Positions 31,630-43,280 of a stretch of DNA of 64,000 nucleotides are shown in pieces; the stretch's first letter is position 1, and every line of letters begins with the position of its first letter. This stretch comes from Channa striata (lineage: Eukaryota > Chordata > Actinopteri > Anabantiformes > Channidae). A program made the translations under genes and the position numbers. The stretch spans positions 5,163,957 to 5,227,956 of the forward strand of contig CM065171.1 in assembly GCA_033026295.1 (NCBI GenBank), written 5' to 3'. The notes under the pieces are model-generated. The model saw only the letters and a program-made list of their open reading frames with translations, ran no database searches and had not been told where the DNA came from.

Positions 31630-34474
31630 CAGGGAATAATTGGTAAAACACACTTTAACCATACACATGCATAAACCCAAATCATACGTTTTGGTTTACA
31701 GCCAACGACTGTCCAGAAACCATCAGCAGCCTCCCTTCACCTCCACTGTGCTTCCATCCGTGACACTATCCCGTGGCCGTAACCTAACAGCTCCTCCCAG
31801 TGTTAGGAGGAGGAACGTCCTCCAAGCCCTTTTCAGAAAGAGAGGAAATGCAGTTGAGGACACTAAATTTGGAGCTTTCATTTGCCCCGTGCATTAAACT
31901 TTAATTTGAGGGAGTCATAAAATACAAATTTGGATTAACTTGTCAGAAAGAAACCACATATCCCCTGGTATACTGTGGGAAAAGACATCTTTCTCCGAAA
32001 GGTTGTGAATGAATATATCTTTTTTTAAACAGCGTGGTGAGTGAATTTTGCTTTAAAATGCACACAGTTGAAAGTTGTTCCAGTATTTAATTTCTCCTGC
32101 AGGCCACTGAGCACAGCGCCGATGCAAATAACACAGCATGAGCGGCTGGTAAATACGAGGGGGAAAAAAGACGGGGCGCTGCTGTGTCTTATTTTAAGAT
32201 TTCAGCACTTCATTCCTCTCCCAAGAGTTTTTGGGAGCTTCTTGTGGGATGAGGTGTGTTCTACATTTCCAAATGAGCTTGTTCTGCCAAACTCCCCCAC
32301 AATGATGTCTCATCGCTTTAATAATCACCTTTTGTTAAAAAAAAAAACAAGTAAATTAATACCTAACTTAATGTAAACACTGTAGAACTTTCTGTACGAG
32401 GGATCCATGATAGCATAGAGAAAACCAGTGTATTCTGGGAAAATATTATAGTTAAAATCTGAGCTTTTGGTATGCAGGGTTTTACAGTTCTGCAGTGTTA
32501 CCAATCGTGTGCCTTTTAGAAAAGTAAGTAGTAAAAATACTAGAAATAATAAAAGCACCTATAAAAAGTAATAAATAAATAAGTTAGAGTCTGCAGCCAT
32601 GTAAAAATGACCTTTCTTTTCTCCCAATATCCTTATTTAGTCTTAAAATAAAATACTCCATCAGTCCCTAAAACCAAAATTTTCATCAGCTTCTCACTCC
32701 CTATACCGAAAAATTAATTCACAATCTTACCATTTTAATCTGACTTCATGAAGCCATAAAAGCAAAGAGAGAGAAAGGAGAAGAAGAAAAAAAAAAGATC
32801 TCAGGTGTAATATAAAACCAAATGCATTAGTTGACAGGGCGCTGATGAATGTCAAATCCATCACGCAGTGCGACGTAGGTGGGGGGGGGGAATTGATCTC
32901 TTTCCATTTGCCTTTTTTTTTTCCCCTTCTTCTTCTGCAGAGCAAGTCAGCATTAGACTCTGTCGCCTGCCCCTCTTACTAATGCATCAGTGTGCTCTGT
33001 AATACCATGTCCGCTATCCCCAAACGCAGCCCCCAAAGTCAACTGAAGGTTGTTGGCGGCTCATGTAAATGAAGCTTGATTGTAATAGTTCTAAGTGGAT
33101 TCCGCCCACACAATCCTGTCACATTCGCTCATTGTTATCCTCACCCCTCCACCCCCACCTCCACCCTCCGCCGCCACCCATCAGGGTTTACGGCGTAAAT
33201 AATAAAAGTTGTGTCACTTTGCAAATTACCCAAACAGCTTATCACTTATTCATTGTGGTGTATCACAACAACTCCTTAGTGCGTACAAAAGCCACAGCAA
33301 GTCAGACACAAGCTTTTGTTAATGAACTTGGAAGATTACCAGATCTGAAAATTAACTGACAGTGTTGCTGGTTTCTTTCCCCTAGTGTGAATCTCAGTTT
33401 TTTTTTTTTTTTTTGTACGTTTGTTTGTTTACCCACGAGAGACAGAAAAAGACATAGATGGTTATAGGAAACACAATAAATATGTTGTTTTGTTTTGTGG
33501 TTGTCTTGTCGGTTTCTGTTCGACTTGACTATTTGTGTTGTTAGCCCTCAGTCGCAGGGATGAACTACTGCCAGGCTGTTCCACAATAGATAGGCATCCT
33601 TCTCATCAGGACCGAGCTCGGAAAACAATGCACACACAAGGAATGGAAAGCACGACGCTTGCCACATATAAGTCATCAGTACGTTGACACGAACCAGCTG
33701 CTGAAAGGTGAGCGGTGTGACATTGCCTGGTAACAGTTTTTTTTTCTCTGTAGCTCTGCTCTACAATCTCTCCAGCCTGTGCGGACTAAGTGAGGAGTCT
33801 CCAGGTCATGTATGGATCATCACATAACTGGATGCTTGCACTCTCAAACAACAGCTGAAGAGCAATTTTGTCCATAAAAAAAAAAAAAAAAAGACAAAAA
33901 TCCATTCTGATCAGCTGTGGTGATCGAGTTAACCGCACAGCACAGTTAATTTTTAGGGCCCTTTTGAAAATGATCTTCTGCTGTTCATTCGCTGCTGCTT
34001 ACGTGGACCATGTAGCCATTTTCTGCCTGGCTGCCCTTAATTCTGATCTGCAGCCACCTAGCTCATAGACTACAGTGAGGTACAGGAGCAGAATATTCCC
34101 AAGGTGGTCACCAAGAAGCCAGCGATAGCGACGGATTGATGGCTCAGATATGAGAAATTGCAAAACTTTTATGTAGAATGCACAGGGAGACTCCGAGAAA
34201 CTAAGTCCAACCATCTTAGCATGAATGTGGTGGTTGCCTTTCTCCATTCCCGCTCTCACACTCTCATACTCTGATATATGTATTGATTATATAAACGATT
34301 CCCATTTTCACTTTAGTGTTGTCCTTGTTGTGATTTACAAACTAAATGTGAAAAAGGTGGACCATTTTTTAAAATGTAATTAAATGTATGTAAAACCAGA
34401 ATCAATTTTTTTAAATGTAAATAGTACAAAGACAGTCGAATATTAACACTTTTTGTTGCTTTTTTGTCATTATT
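31630..34474. other. unique sequence with homopolymers, no gene
   Basis: Contains a G10 run at 32881-32890, a C-rich tract at 33139-33180, a T17 run at 33398-33414 and an A17 run at 33876-33892. No gene, RNA gene or classifiable transposon is seen; 32830-33060 and 33930-34260 are evenly composed without clear motif clusters. Confidence 0.5.
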
Positions 34475-35655
34475 TAGTTGGGACAAGGTAAACAGAAGAC
34501 CGGTGGAACATCTCCCATCTAATGGCGTCGGCTGGTCAGTCAGTATCATGGCTGGATGCAGCACCTCTAGAATAAAGTGTCTCAGTTTGAAATTGCAAGA
34601 ATGTGGGCATTTCATCATCTATGGTGCATAATGTCATCAAAATACTCAGAGAAATCTCTATACACAAGAGACAAGGCCAGAAATCAATATTGAAAGGTTG
34701 TGATCTTCAGGCCCTCGGGCAGTGCGTCTTAAGAACACGGTTCTGTAATGGGAATCCCTGCATGAGCCCAGGAACACGTCTGAAAAAAAAAAAAAGTTTG
34801 TTGGTGCATCTGCAAATGCAAAGTTTAAACTCCACAATGCAAAAGCCAAGAAGCTAATTTAACACGAGCTGAGCTGAAGTGGAAAATGATGCTGTGGTCT
34901 TTCGACTCAAAATTAAAAACTCTTCTTGCAAATCATGAACGCTGTGTCGTCAGGTGAACCATCTGACCTTATCAGTGCACTGTTCAAAGTTCAGCATCTG
35001 TGATGATGTGGGGGTGCATTAATGCACACAGCATGGGTAACCTGCACATCTGCGACAGGCCCCATCACAGCCGAACAATATCTACAGGTTTTGGAGCAAC
35101 ATATGCTGTCATGCAGATGACATCTTTCTCAGGGAAAGGCTTTGTTTATTTCAGCAAGACAGTGTCAACAAAGTATTACAGCAGCATATCTCCGTAGTAA
35201 AAGAGCCCAGGTGTTGGCCCGTCTGCAGTCCAGACCTGTCACCCACTCAAAACATTTGCTGTATTATGAGGTGAGAAATATGACAAAGGAGGCCCTGAGC
35301 TGTCAAGCAGCTGAAAGTCCATATCAAGTAGGACTAGGTAAAGAAAAAGCTGTCAAAACTCAAACAATTGGACTCTTTTTTTTTCCACAGTCTCACAGTT
35401 TCCATCATCATTTACTTGCACATGTTTATTTAATGAAGAGTGGTAAACGTGCCCATGTTCCAACTTTTTAGGCAGGTGTTTCCGTGGCATCAAATTCAAA
35501 AGGAACAAATGTTTATCGGTAATCAAATGTTTCACTTTCAACATTTTACCTTTGTACAATTTGCAATCACAATTAGAATGACTCGCACTGATTTATGAAG
35601 CAGAGCGCTGTGTTTTTAATTACATTTACTCAGCGTCTCGGTTTTTCTGGGACTG
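34475..35655 (+). mobile_element. Tc1-like transposon (element 2), near end to end but deleted and inactive
   Basis: Both edges survive: AGTTGGGACAAGGTAAACAG on the left matches in inverted form the right-hand ATTTACTCAGCGTCTCGG, the ends of a Tc1 family widespread in fish. Inside are TTTCATCATCTATGGTGCAT (helix-turn-helix part, read SSSMVHNVIK) and the catalytic half MWGCINAHSMGNLHICD, YRFWSN, LFQQDSV and CSPDLSPTQNI. The first catalytic Asp position reads Phe-Asp (WSFDS), the second Asp (35158-35160) remains, and the Glu of SPDLSPIEN reads Gln. A segment after about 34790 is deleted and stops break every frame. The 3' part ends CCAACTTTTTAGGCAGGTGT, then CATCAAATTCAAAAGGA, as in the family's 3' untranslated end. 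Confidence 0.9.
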
Positions 35656-36196
35656 GTTTTTAACTGCTGTCTTTGCAGTGAAGTTACACTTTGCCCTGTA
35701 ACCAACCTCTTGGTGCTGAGCAGTGAACTGACCCGGCATGGATTCTATTATTTCACTGTTTAAGATTGATAAGAAAAATAAAAGCATCATTTTTGCAAAT
35801 GTTTTACATGACCTACGTTTGCAGAAGTCACTCAAAGTTGTTGCAGAAGTACCAGAAAAGTTTTGGAGAAATTTTGGATAGAAAGGTTGCACAAAACATG
35901 AGACCGTACTCCTAATCCCATTTTTCAATGGAAACTTACAGAAAAGGTTCACATGAGTCAGTGAGGATAGGGAAAAGGCTCAATCTGAATGAAACTGGCT
36001 CAGTCTCAATGTTGTGCTACACTAAATTTCACTATCGAAAAATATATTTCTTTTCCGCTGAAGTATCCAGTGCTGCAAGACAGCATCCAGGTTCTTGGTA
36101 ATAGTGTTAATTACTTTAATTCGTTATGGTTATGCTAAGGCACTCAAAGCGCTTAGACTGTGTTGTGGTTAAGCTAAAGATTTAAAAAAAAAACAT
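35656..36196. other. unique sequence between Tc1 element 2 and the SINE
   Basis: TATGGTTATGCTAAGGCACT at 36125-36144 repeats a word found at 17660. A run of nine A precedes the SINE. No gene. Confidence 0.45.
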
Positions 36197-36520
36197 GGGT
36201 GGCACGGTGGTAGAGTGGTTAGCCATGCCGCTGTACAAACAAAAGCTCCCCAGTTCAAACCCCTAGCTGTCTGCAGCCTTTCGGTCTGCCTGTGGTCATG
36301 TGGGTCTCGTTTCCTCTCAGGGTCCAAAGACAGGCATGTTACTGTAGGTTAACTGGGAACGATTGTCTTTCTGTGTTGGACAAACCTGTCTAGGCAGGTG
36401 AAAGGTGGCTGCAGCCAGAACGCTGTAGTCCAGTGAGCTGATGTCCCGCGCCCACTGAGAGCTGGGATAGGCTCCAGCCCCCCGTGACTCTGAAGAGGTT
36501 AATGGGTGGATGGATGGAAC
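36197..36520 (+). repeat. tRNA-headed SINE, copy 2
   Basis: GGGTGGCACGGTGGTAGAGT and GGTTAGCCATG give an A-box-like word (TAGAGTGGTTAGC), and AGTTCAAACCC at 36252-36262 is a B-box-like word, so the head is tRNA-derived. The body keeps the usual landmarks: TCCAAAGACAGGCATGTTA, GGTTAACTGGGAACGATTG, GAGAGCTGGGATAGGCTCCA and the end TGGGTGGATGGATGGA. It is the better preserved of two copies here and lies in the same orientation as the 15.9-kb relic. Confidence 0.85.
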
Positions 36521-36979
36521 ACAGTGACTGCAGGCAGAGTCTGGTCATTTTCCTAACTTAGTTTTGTCCATAAACCGAACCACATGTGCACTCTGGAGCG
36601 AGTCTGTGGTGTGACTTTAAGCTCCCACCGCTCACTCCAACCGCTTAATTAATTCAAAAGATACACTGCATAACAACACCATCCATCAAGTGAGCACAGT
36701 TTCTTCAAAAACGTAACTGTGGTTGCAGTTTAAATGCAGCCGAATTACATTTACAGTAAGCGAGTTGGATACGAAAGAGGTGTGTTTACCGTAGATGTTC
36801 AAATGAACTTCAGCCAATCACAGCACGAGCACAATAACTTTGTTGAAGTATTTTCTGTTGTAGCCCTGATGATGAAGCTTTCGTTAACACCCTGTCCGTC
36901 CAGAGTCTCAGTCACATTTGTTTTGTGATGTTTGAAACATCCATCCCACCTATGACACTATGTGTCTGTAGCCTTGTGT
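36521..36979. other. unique sequence, no gene
   Basis: Nothing recognised. Confidence 0.4.
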
Positions 36980-37130
36980 CTTCTCATGTCCACCCAGCAC
37001 AACATCTCATTCAAGTGCTGCATTTTTCCGGCATTTACTCGGCCGACTGGAACCTTCTACTGAGGCTAATATTTTAGCCTCACAGCTACATAACATTGAC
37101 CTCACTTGACAAGTCCTTGAAATGACACTG
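36980..37130. promoter_or_regulatory. candidate conserved non-coding block
   Basis: Repeat-free, evenly composed block with CATTCAAGTGCTGCATTTTT, CTCGGCCGACTGG and the inverted words GAGGCTAATATTTTAGCCTC (a 20-base perfect dyad, 7-base arms GAGGCTA/TAGCCTC with 6 between). Regulatory role inferred. Confidence 0.3.
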
Positions 37131-37217
37131 TGTAAGTACAAAAGACAATCTGGCTGCAGTATTAATTTGGGGGTTTCTACCTATAAACTCTAAAAATGAC
37201 ACTTGGCTGAAAAATAC

Positions 37218-37267
37218 TTTTCTCTTCTCTCTTCTCTTTCCCTTTCTTCTTCTTCTTCTTCTCCCCC
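37218..37267 (+). repeat. polypyrimidine (CTT/TCT)n tract
   Basis: About 50 bases of pure C/T ending in five CTT-type units and CTCCCCC. Typical simple repeat. Confidence 0.9.
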
Positions 37268-37545
37268 ACTGGTGCTTAGCGCTCCCATAACCGCTGGGGA
37301 AGGCCAGGGCATTGCCGTCAAGGGATTATTCAAGTTTGGGGGATAATGACGCCTTATCTCTCGCAGGCTCTTTGCAGAAGCTTCTCTTGGGCCCTGTCAG
37401 TTCCAGGCTCTCCAGTTTGGATGGATATATCAATGGAGATTCCTCCCTCACTATTACACGCTCATCCCCAACTTGCTTTCCCCGCCTTATGCCCTTTTCT
37501 AGCTGATAATACCTCATTGTGGAAACCATAAAAAGGAGGGTAAGT
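37268..37545. promoter_or_regulatory. candidate conserved non-coding block
   Basis: Repeat-free block with AAGGGATTATTCAAG, GGGGGATAATGACG and CTAGCTGATAATACC, giving several GATAA/GGATTA words (GATA and K50 homeodomain cores). Short open frames exist on both strands without domains. Flanked by a polypyrimidine tract and a T-rich tract (37569-37591). Confidence 0.3.
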
Positions 37546-37724
37546 TATCACATTTTCACCTGAGGTCATTTTTTTTTCTTTTTTTTTTTTTACTAATGGT
37601 TTTCAACTTTGCTTCATTTAGTCCATGATTTTCTCCTCTTTCCTTTTCTCGCTCCTTCTCTCAGACACACACACTCACTATATCTGACTCCCGTTCACTC
37701 TCTGCGGTGCGTTGGGATAATAGG
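37546..37724. other. T-rich spacer
   Basis: T runs at 37569-37591, then C/T-rich sequence and a short ACACACACTCAC patch. Confidence 0.5.
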
Positions 37725-37985
37725 CTTCAGCTGTGAACAGTCGTCTAATTTTAATTCCTTTTATTCTGGCTAGTCCAGCCACAGCACATTTTTAAATGCA
37801 GTTAGAGATATTGTCCATTCAATGTCAATTGAAGTTAATTGTCCATTGACTTCCTCACCTCGTCCGTGCACATATTATTGCCTTGATGAACGGATTATCT
37901 CATTGTCGACCACTCCTGTGGCAGAAGGGGCTCTAATGTCAATTGGACAAGAAGATGGGGCATACAAGGTTTTGGGATTGGTTAT
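37725..37985. promoter_or_regulatory. candidate conserved block with repeated ATGTCAATTG words
   Basis: AATGTCAATTG occurs at 37821 and again at 37935 (there AATGTCAATTGGAC), and TGTCCATT at 37812 and 37840, with inverted TTAATTGTCCATTGA between them. Repetition of one short word in otherwise unique sequence suggests reiterated protein-binding sites (TGTCAA is a TALE/MEIS-like word, CAATTG a homeodomain or E-box-like word). Enhancer role is inferred. Confidence 0.35.
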
Positions 37986-38219
37986 TTTATTATGATAGTT
38001 AAAGGTATTAACAGGTTGTATAATTAATTTATTCCCGCCAGTGGTAAACTCCAAAGATAATGTGCATCATACCAGAGAATTTAGTTTGTGGTTTATTTTT
38101 GTGGTGACTGTCTACAAGAATCTTGAGGTATTATGAGGTATTTTATAGCTGTGGCTAAGACTGAGGCTGTGGGTACAACAACACCTGCAGACGCACTATG
38201 TTCTCATTCCAAATAGCGT
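37986..38219. other. A+T-rich unique sequence
   Basis: Nothing recognised. Confidence 0.4.
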
Positions 38220-38480
38220 CACTTTTTGCAGTCCTTTGTCATGTTGATGTCACAGATAGACTTTTGCGTCAGTATAGGACGTCAAAAGTTCATCGCCCTT
38301 GATGACACAGGAACGGCTTTATATTCACAAACTGTGTTAGGGTTAGGCCCAAAACCTCAGGGTAAGGTTAAGTCACACGATAAATTGCATCAAAACAACA
38401 TCCTTCATACAGTGACATCAGCCCACACGTGCTTCATAACTACAGTAGCCGCGTTGTGTTACAATCATTATATCGACCTC
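38220..38480. repeat. possible old dispersed repeat (GTTAGGGTTAGG type)
   Basis: CTGTGTTAGGGTTAGGCCCA, then AAACCTCAGGGTAAGGTTAAG follow the pattern of a repeat common in percomorph intergenic DNA that carries GTTAGGGTTAGGCNNAAAA-like words. Boundaries and class are not definable. It is not telomeric: only two TTAGGG-like units. Confidence 0.3.
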
Positions 38481-41119
38481 CAGTCTCCTGTGGAAAAGAC
38501 GACAAAAATCATTTGTTTTCGCAAATCAAAAGCTGTAGTAAGGTTGATATTCTCATATTTTGCAACACTGTACATTGAATTTCAAGATATAACTTTGAAC
38601 ATTTCATGTTAAATTAGTTTTGCGTACGCAATGATGTCTTTATGTTTATTTAACAAATAATCAGTAAGTAACAAGGTCAACAAATTAAAGATGAACTTGG
38701 GCAATCAAGAAACTTCTACAGCAACATTTTTAGAAGTCACTACTTTGCTCAGTTTCACAGTCTAATAAAACTTTCTTCCAACTGTGATTTAGTAAATCTT
38801 CACATCATCTGATTGCTTGAGACAGGCAGTTAGATGAAAAAAAAACACACACACACAGAAGTATATTCCAATTGTTTTCCATGCACAAACCCGTGTGCTC
38901 CTCCACTGCTGGCATTGTGAGCACTGACACCTATCACCTAACCTAATATATCATCCTGCTCCACATACATCATCCCTGGATTTGATTAGAGGTCTGATTT
39001 ATTTATTTGTTTAGCAGTGAGACCCTCCTGTCATTATTTTCCCTTGTAAATAATTCAATAAAAATGTCATCCACCACTGTGCCCTTCATTAATAATATGT
39101 GTAATAAAGATAGTTGGAGGGAGCAGGTGTATACAGGTACAATGGGGAGAAGAAGGCATTTAAACACACCCGGTGGCATCACAACAGCCAGTAATATGAC
39201 AAGATAAAATAATATAGCCAGATTTGTGGAATAAGTACAGTGATCATACTTTACTGCCACTTACAGTAGATACAGCACTTGATATATGATTTGCCGAACA
39301 TGTAAATGTCATCTTGCTGCATACTCTGTAAGCCAGTGAATTATAGCATAGGATACAGGCATTACCGCTTATAGTGGGCTCGTACATGCAGGTCTCTATT
39401 ACATTTCCCGTTCTGTTTCCAAGACAGTCTCGCACACAGTGTGACTTTCATGAACGGAGCATTAAAGAGAAAATACGTCCCCACCACGTGCGGACAAGCA
39501 ACAAAGAGCAGGCTGGTTGTTGTTAAGTGGCACTTATTCACATTTCCTGTGTTTTCTTTTAGAAATATTTGAAATCTTACAAATTAGAAGCAGTGTGCCG
39601 TGTCAACTGAAGCCCACACTGTTCACTGGCACTTGCACTTTGACTCAGACTGTAAAACAAAATAAAAAAGGTAATTAATTAGACTAATGATTCAGAGGAA
39701 AATCCTATGTGAAACGGGAGCCCTACCCTTTTAGCCTCTTTCAGGTCATTGTTTCCTTAAATTAACTAACGGTTATTTTTTTACGTTCATACGTTTTGGT
39801 TGTTTGTTGACGTGAATGTTGAGTTTTTCTTTCAAATAATGTTACCCATCAATCTTTGTCATATATATTATACTTTCACACATATATGATATGTATTTTC
39901 TTAATAATTAAATGTGTATGATTGTGGGTTACCACACCATGCTCATTTGTCTAGGTCTTATATTGATTACAACTGTTTTCTTTTTGGCTTTTTTTTTGCC
40001 TCTTTGTTGTTACTTTTATTTCATATCTTGATTTCCTTGAGTATTTGTTTTGTACAGGCATATTAAAGTAATGGGATTTACGCAGTAAAACATATACTAA
40101 TAGAAACTCACTTAGAGTTTTGTGTATAATGTGAAAGCTAATATCCTGGTTTTTATGAAGTCGAGGTGATGGCCTTCACAGGTGCATCTTGTTCTGTACT
40201 TTTTTCACTATGTCCATACTGTGTTTGACAGTGTTTTCCAGCCATCCATCTTCAGGTCATCGGGGGCCTGCATGTGTGTGAGATGTCTTTTTGCCTGTCG
40301 TGAGCTAATGCAGTCTTGCTGCACATGAGACCTGAGATAATCAATACTCTGTCAGACATACTTAGAGCACCTCTGTGTTAAAGCAGCTGTAAGGAGGGTC
40401 TCCTCTGTCTCGGACAGAGATGAAGCCACCAACCTCATGTCCCCCAAGAGCCCTCTTCGAAAGACAAGGGTCACCACTATCCAGTTCTAATCTTCTCTGG
40501 CTCAGAAAAAATAAATAAATAAATGAAAAAAATCGCATTTTCACTCAGGGGAGCCTCACACTTGTAGAAGTGTCTGCTGCACAATAATTGCAGGCAGACT
40601 GCAATAAGTGAAGAGGAATATGACATTCTGAGATGACAAATTGATTTTCACTTAGTGTGGAGCACATGTTTTTTACATTACACATTTTACGAGGGAAAAT
40701 GGGTATCAGTGGGGATAAGAACATCACCATTTCTATTTTGACAATTTGAATTTGCATCCATCTATTTTGCAGCAAATCCTTGTAATTTGACACTCAAATT
40801 GGCAAAAGCCGAGTAATGCAACACAGAATACGGTCAAAATCGACTCCAAATCAGGTTTTCCTCTTAAATGATGAGTTGAATCCACGTGTCTCACTTGGAA
40901 TGCTAAATTGTGCCTCTCTCTTCTCGGATGCTCCGGTAAATCCCAAACACAGGGTATTTCAATCCATAAACCAGCGTCAGGTTTTTTTTTTTTTTTTCAT
41001 CATTTTAGCACGGAGAGGTCCTGTTTCACTCAAGCCTCCCGTCTCAGGGTTTCTATAAGAGCACGTGCCTCATTATTGGGTTTCATCTCTCGCCATATTT
41101 TTTCCTATGGGACACCCAT
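38481..41119. other. A+T-rich sequence, no gene
   Basis: A short CA run lies at about 38845-38857 and a T17 run near 40982-40997. The part from 40390 to 40500 is G+C-richer, with TCTCGGACAGAGATGAAGCC, but unclassified. No gene, RNA gene or recognisable transposon. Confidence 0.45.
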
Positions 41120-41335
41120 TGTTTCAGTATAAAAAGCATCTCATTTCACTCTCTGATTTGTTTACTTGGCTAATGGGACTGCAGTGTCCTTTGTTGAGCC
41201 GTTGCAGAGCGTGACAGAGCTCTGCTGTATTGTGGAGAGAGAGAGAGTTTGGCTAGAAAAGAGGCTGAAGCTTTACTATTTGATATCAGGAAGGCTTTCA
41301 TGCTAGATTTAATGACTCTTCGCCAGCTGACATAA
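41120..41335. promoter_or_regulatory. candidate conserved non-coding block
   Basis: Evenly composed sequence with GTTTACTTGGCTAATGGGAC, GTGTCCTTTGTTGAGC (a SOX-like TTTGTT) and a GAGAGAGAGAG patch at 41237-41248. Low confidence. Confidence 0.22.
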
Positions 41336-42939
41336 TTGCACTTTCAGATTTTTAATAAGAATTTTAACATAATAAGGGAGTCATGTGCAGTGTCGTGAAC
41401 ACCACTTTTTACAGATGCTTTCCTTTTTAACTGTGATAATAATAGTAATTGCAAAGATAATATGCTCTAATTGCTAGGAGGAGATAAATTACTTTTTCCC
41501 CCTAATCCCATATCTGCTAGCAGCTTTCTCCTGCTCTCATTGTCTGCTCTTGCAACAGGTTGCATCAGACATTAAAGGAATATTTGAACATACAAACAAG
41601 CGGGTCCTACACAGTATCGAAAATGCTGACACTTGAACAAATACTTGCGATTTAAGTCAACCAGTAAGAAATTACACTGTCAAAAAACTGTTATGTATTC
41701 CAGGGAAACCACTAACGCTCTAAATTTTCGATAGTACTGTAAATTATTCACAGGTGTTAATCCACAAACCTAACCACAAGCATGTCATGATCAAAAAGCG
41801 TGGGAGTCGCTGTCAAATTTTTCCCGTCAGATCAAATCCATGTAACTCCATGTACACTGGAACTGAAGTTGATTTACCGTATTTAATTTTCCTGCAATAC
41901 TCGTATGATTTGGATGTTACTATACGTTCATTGGCCATCAGCTGCTGTTATATGAGCCAGTAGGTACAACACCTGCTGCACATCCCGGTAGGCTCAGTAG
42001 GCTATTTATTGCAATATTTTGTGCAATGTAGTTTGAACATTTGAATGACGTCACATATATTTAGCAAATAATTTGCCAGTTTAACATCACACGAATCAAA
42101 CACTTATTATGATAAACACATCTATTAGTCATTATAACACGGTGCAACAACATGAACCCTAGTACGGTGGTCTGTTTCATGAATGTATTCTTACTTGCAC
42201 TGCAATTAATTGTACTTGTGTTTTAGACTTTTCTTTTCTTTACACATATTTACTTTTCTTTATTCACTTTTTGTTTTTCACTCTGTACAGAAATTCTTGC
42301 CGCACATTTGCACACATTTGCAGCCGCTGTCACATGGAAATTAAGGATTATCTTATTTTTTCTTGCGTCACGTCTGTAATTAGTGTACTGACAGGGAGTA
42401 GCTGGCCTACAGAAGTGTAGATATGGACTCGATAACGACATGAAAACTCACCATCCAATGGAATGACAAGACTAATTGCCTGTAACACAGCCGAAGCTGA
42501 CCTTGTTGGTTTTGTAGGTTTGAAACTCACCCTGAAGGGAAAATGAACGTGTGTATAAAACCCATTTAATGGTTAGTGATACATTGACTCAACGGCACCT
42601 CGTAGCATTTCTAGAAAATGATTAGGGGATTGACAACGTCTGTAGGATTCATCCTCTGGGAACAACAAATGTGTGTAGCAAAGTTTTTTTTGGCAATCCA
42701 TTTGATAGCAGCTGAGACATAAAAGCTTGGACCACAGTGGTGGACCATTAGCATGGCTACAAACTACGCTCTAAACAAGATTAGTTTGCAGAGTTTCTCT
42801 CAACTACACATCACAGACTGATCATCTGAATGAGTTTTTACGTGCCAACATTGATACAACCAAAACTTGCCAAACGTAGTATCATGACATCACAACAACA
42901 TACTTTGTGCTTTAGTTGAGTGAGTGATGATGCCAGCTT
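41336..42939. other. A+T-rich unique sequence, no gene
   Basis: Nothing recognised on either strand beyond short homopolymers. Confidence 0.45.
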
Positions 42940-43280
42940 GGCAGCGGCACAGCTCTCCTTGGCCGGCTTTATCACGAGCAGCATTGCTTGAGCTGTTGTC
43001 AGAGAAGAAAATGCCTTTCCTGCATCTCTCTCCGAGTCCTTGGGCCATCGCCGGGTGAGATGCCCATTGTTTTGTTTATACAATATCAGAGGTACCGGCG
43101 CCTTAATCTCAATAAAGAGGCCTATTGGACTGAATTATCTGTATGATTGCCCTTTAGAAATGCTGTCAATGCTATTCTCCTTATCCGGCTTCTCAAAGCC
43201 TCTCTCCCCACAAGAAGTCTATGTGAGGGGAATACAATGCAGGCAGTTCAGATGCCACAAAAGGGCATTGCATTAGAAAG
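42940..43280. promoter_or_regulatory. candidate enhancer block with adjacent SOX and FOX words
   Basis: CCATTGTT at 43064-43071 (SOX) is followed directly by GTTTATA at 43074-43080 (FOX-like), within a repeat-free block holding CGCCGGGTGAGATGCC, GGTACCGGCGCCTTAATC and TCCTTATCCGGCTTC. A 78-codon open frame crosses it without a known domain. Composition and motifs favour a conserved regulatory element. Confidence 0.35.

Noticed and set aside
36197..36270. SINE head as a functional tRNA gene
   Set aside because: A- and B-box-like words are present but no cloverleaf or acceptor stem can be formed, and the SINE body follows.
38338..38356. GTTAGGGTTAGG as an interstitial telomere
   Set aside because: Only two units and no array; better explained as part of a dispersed repeat.
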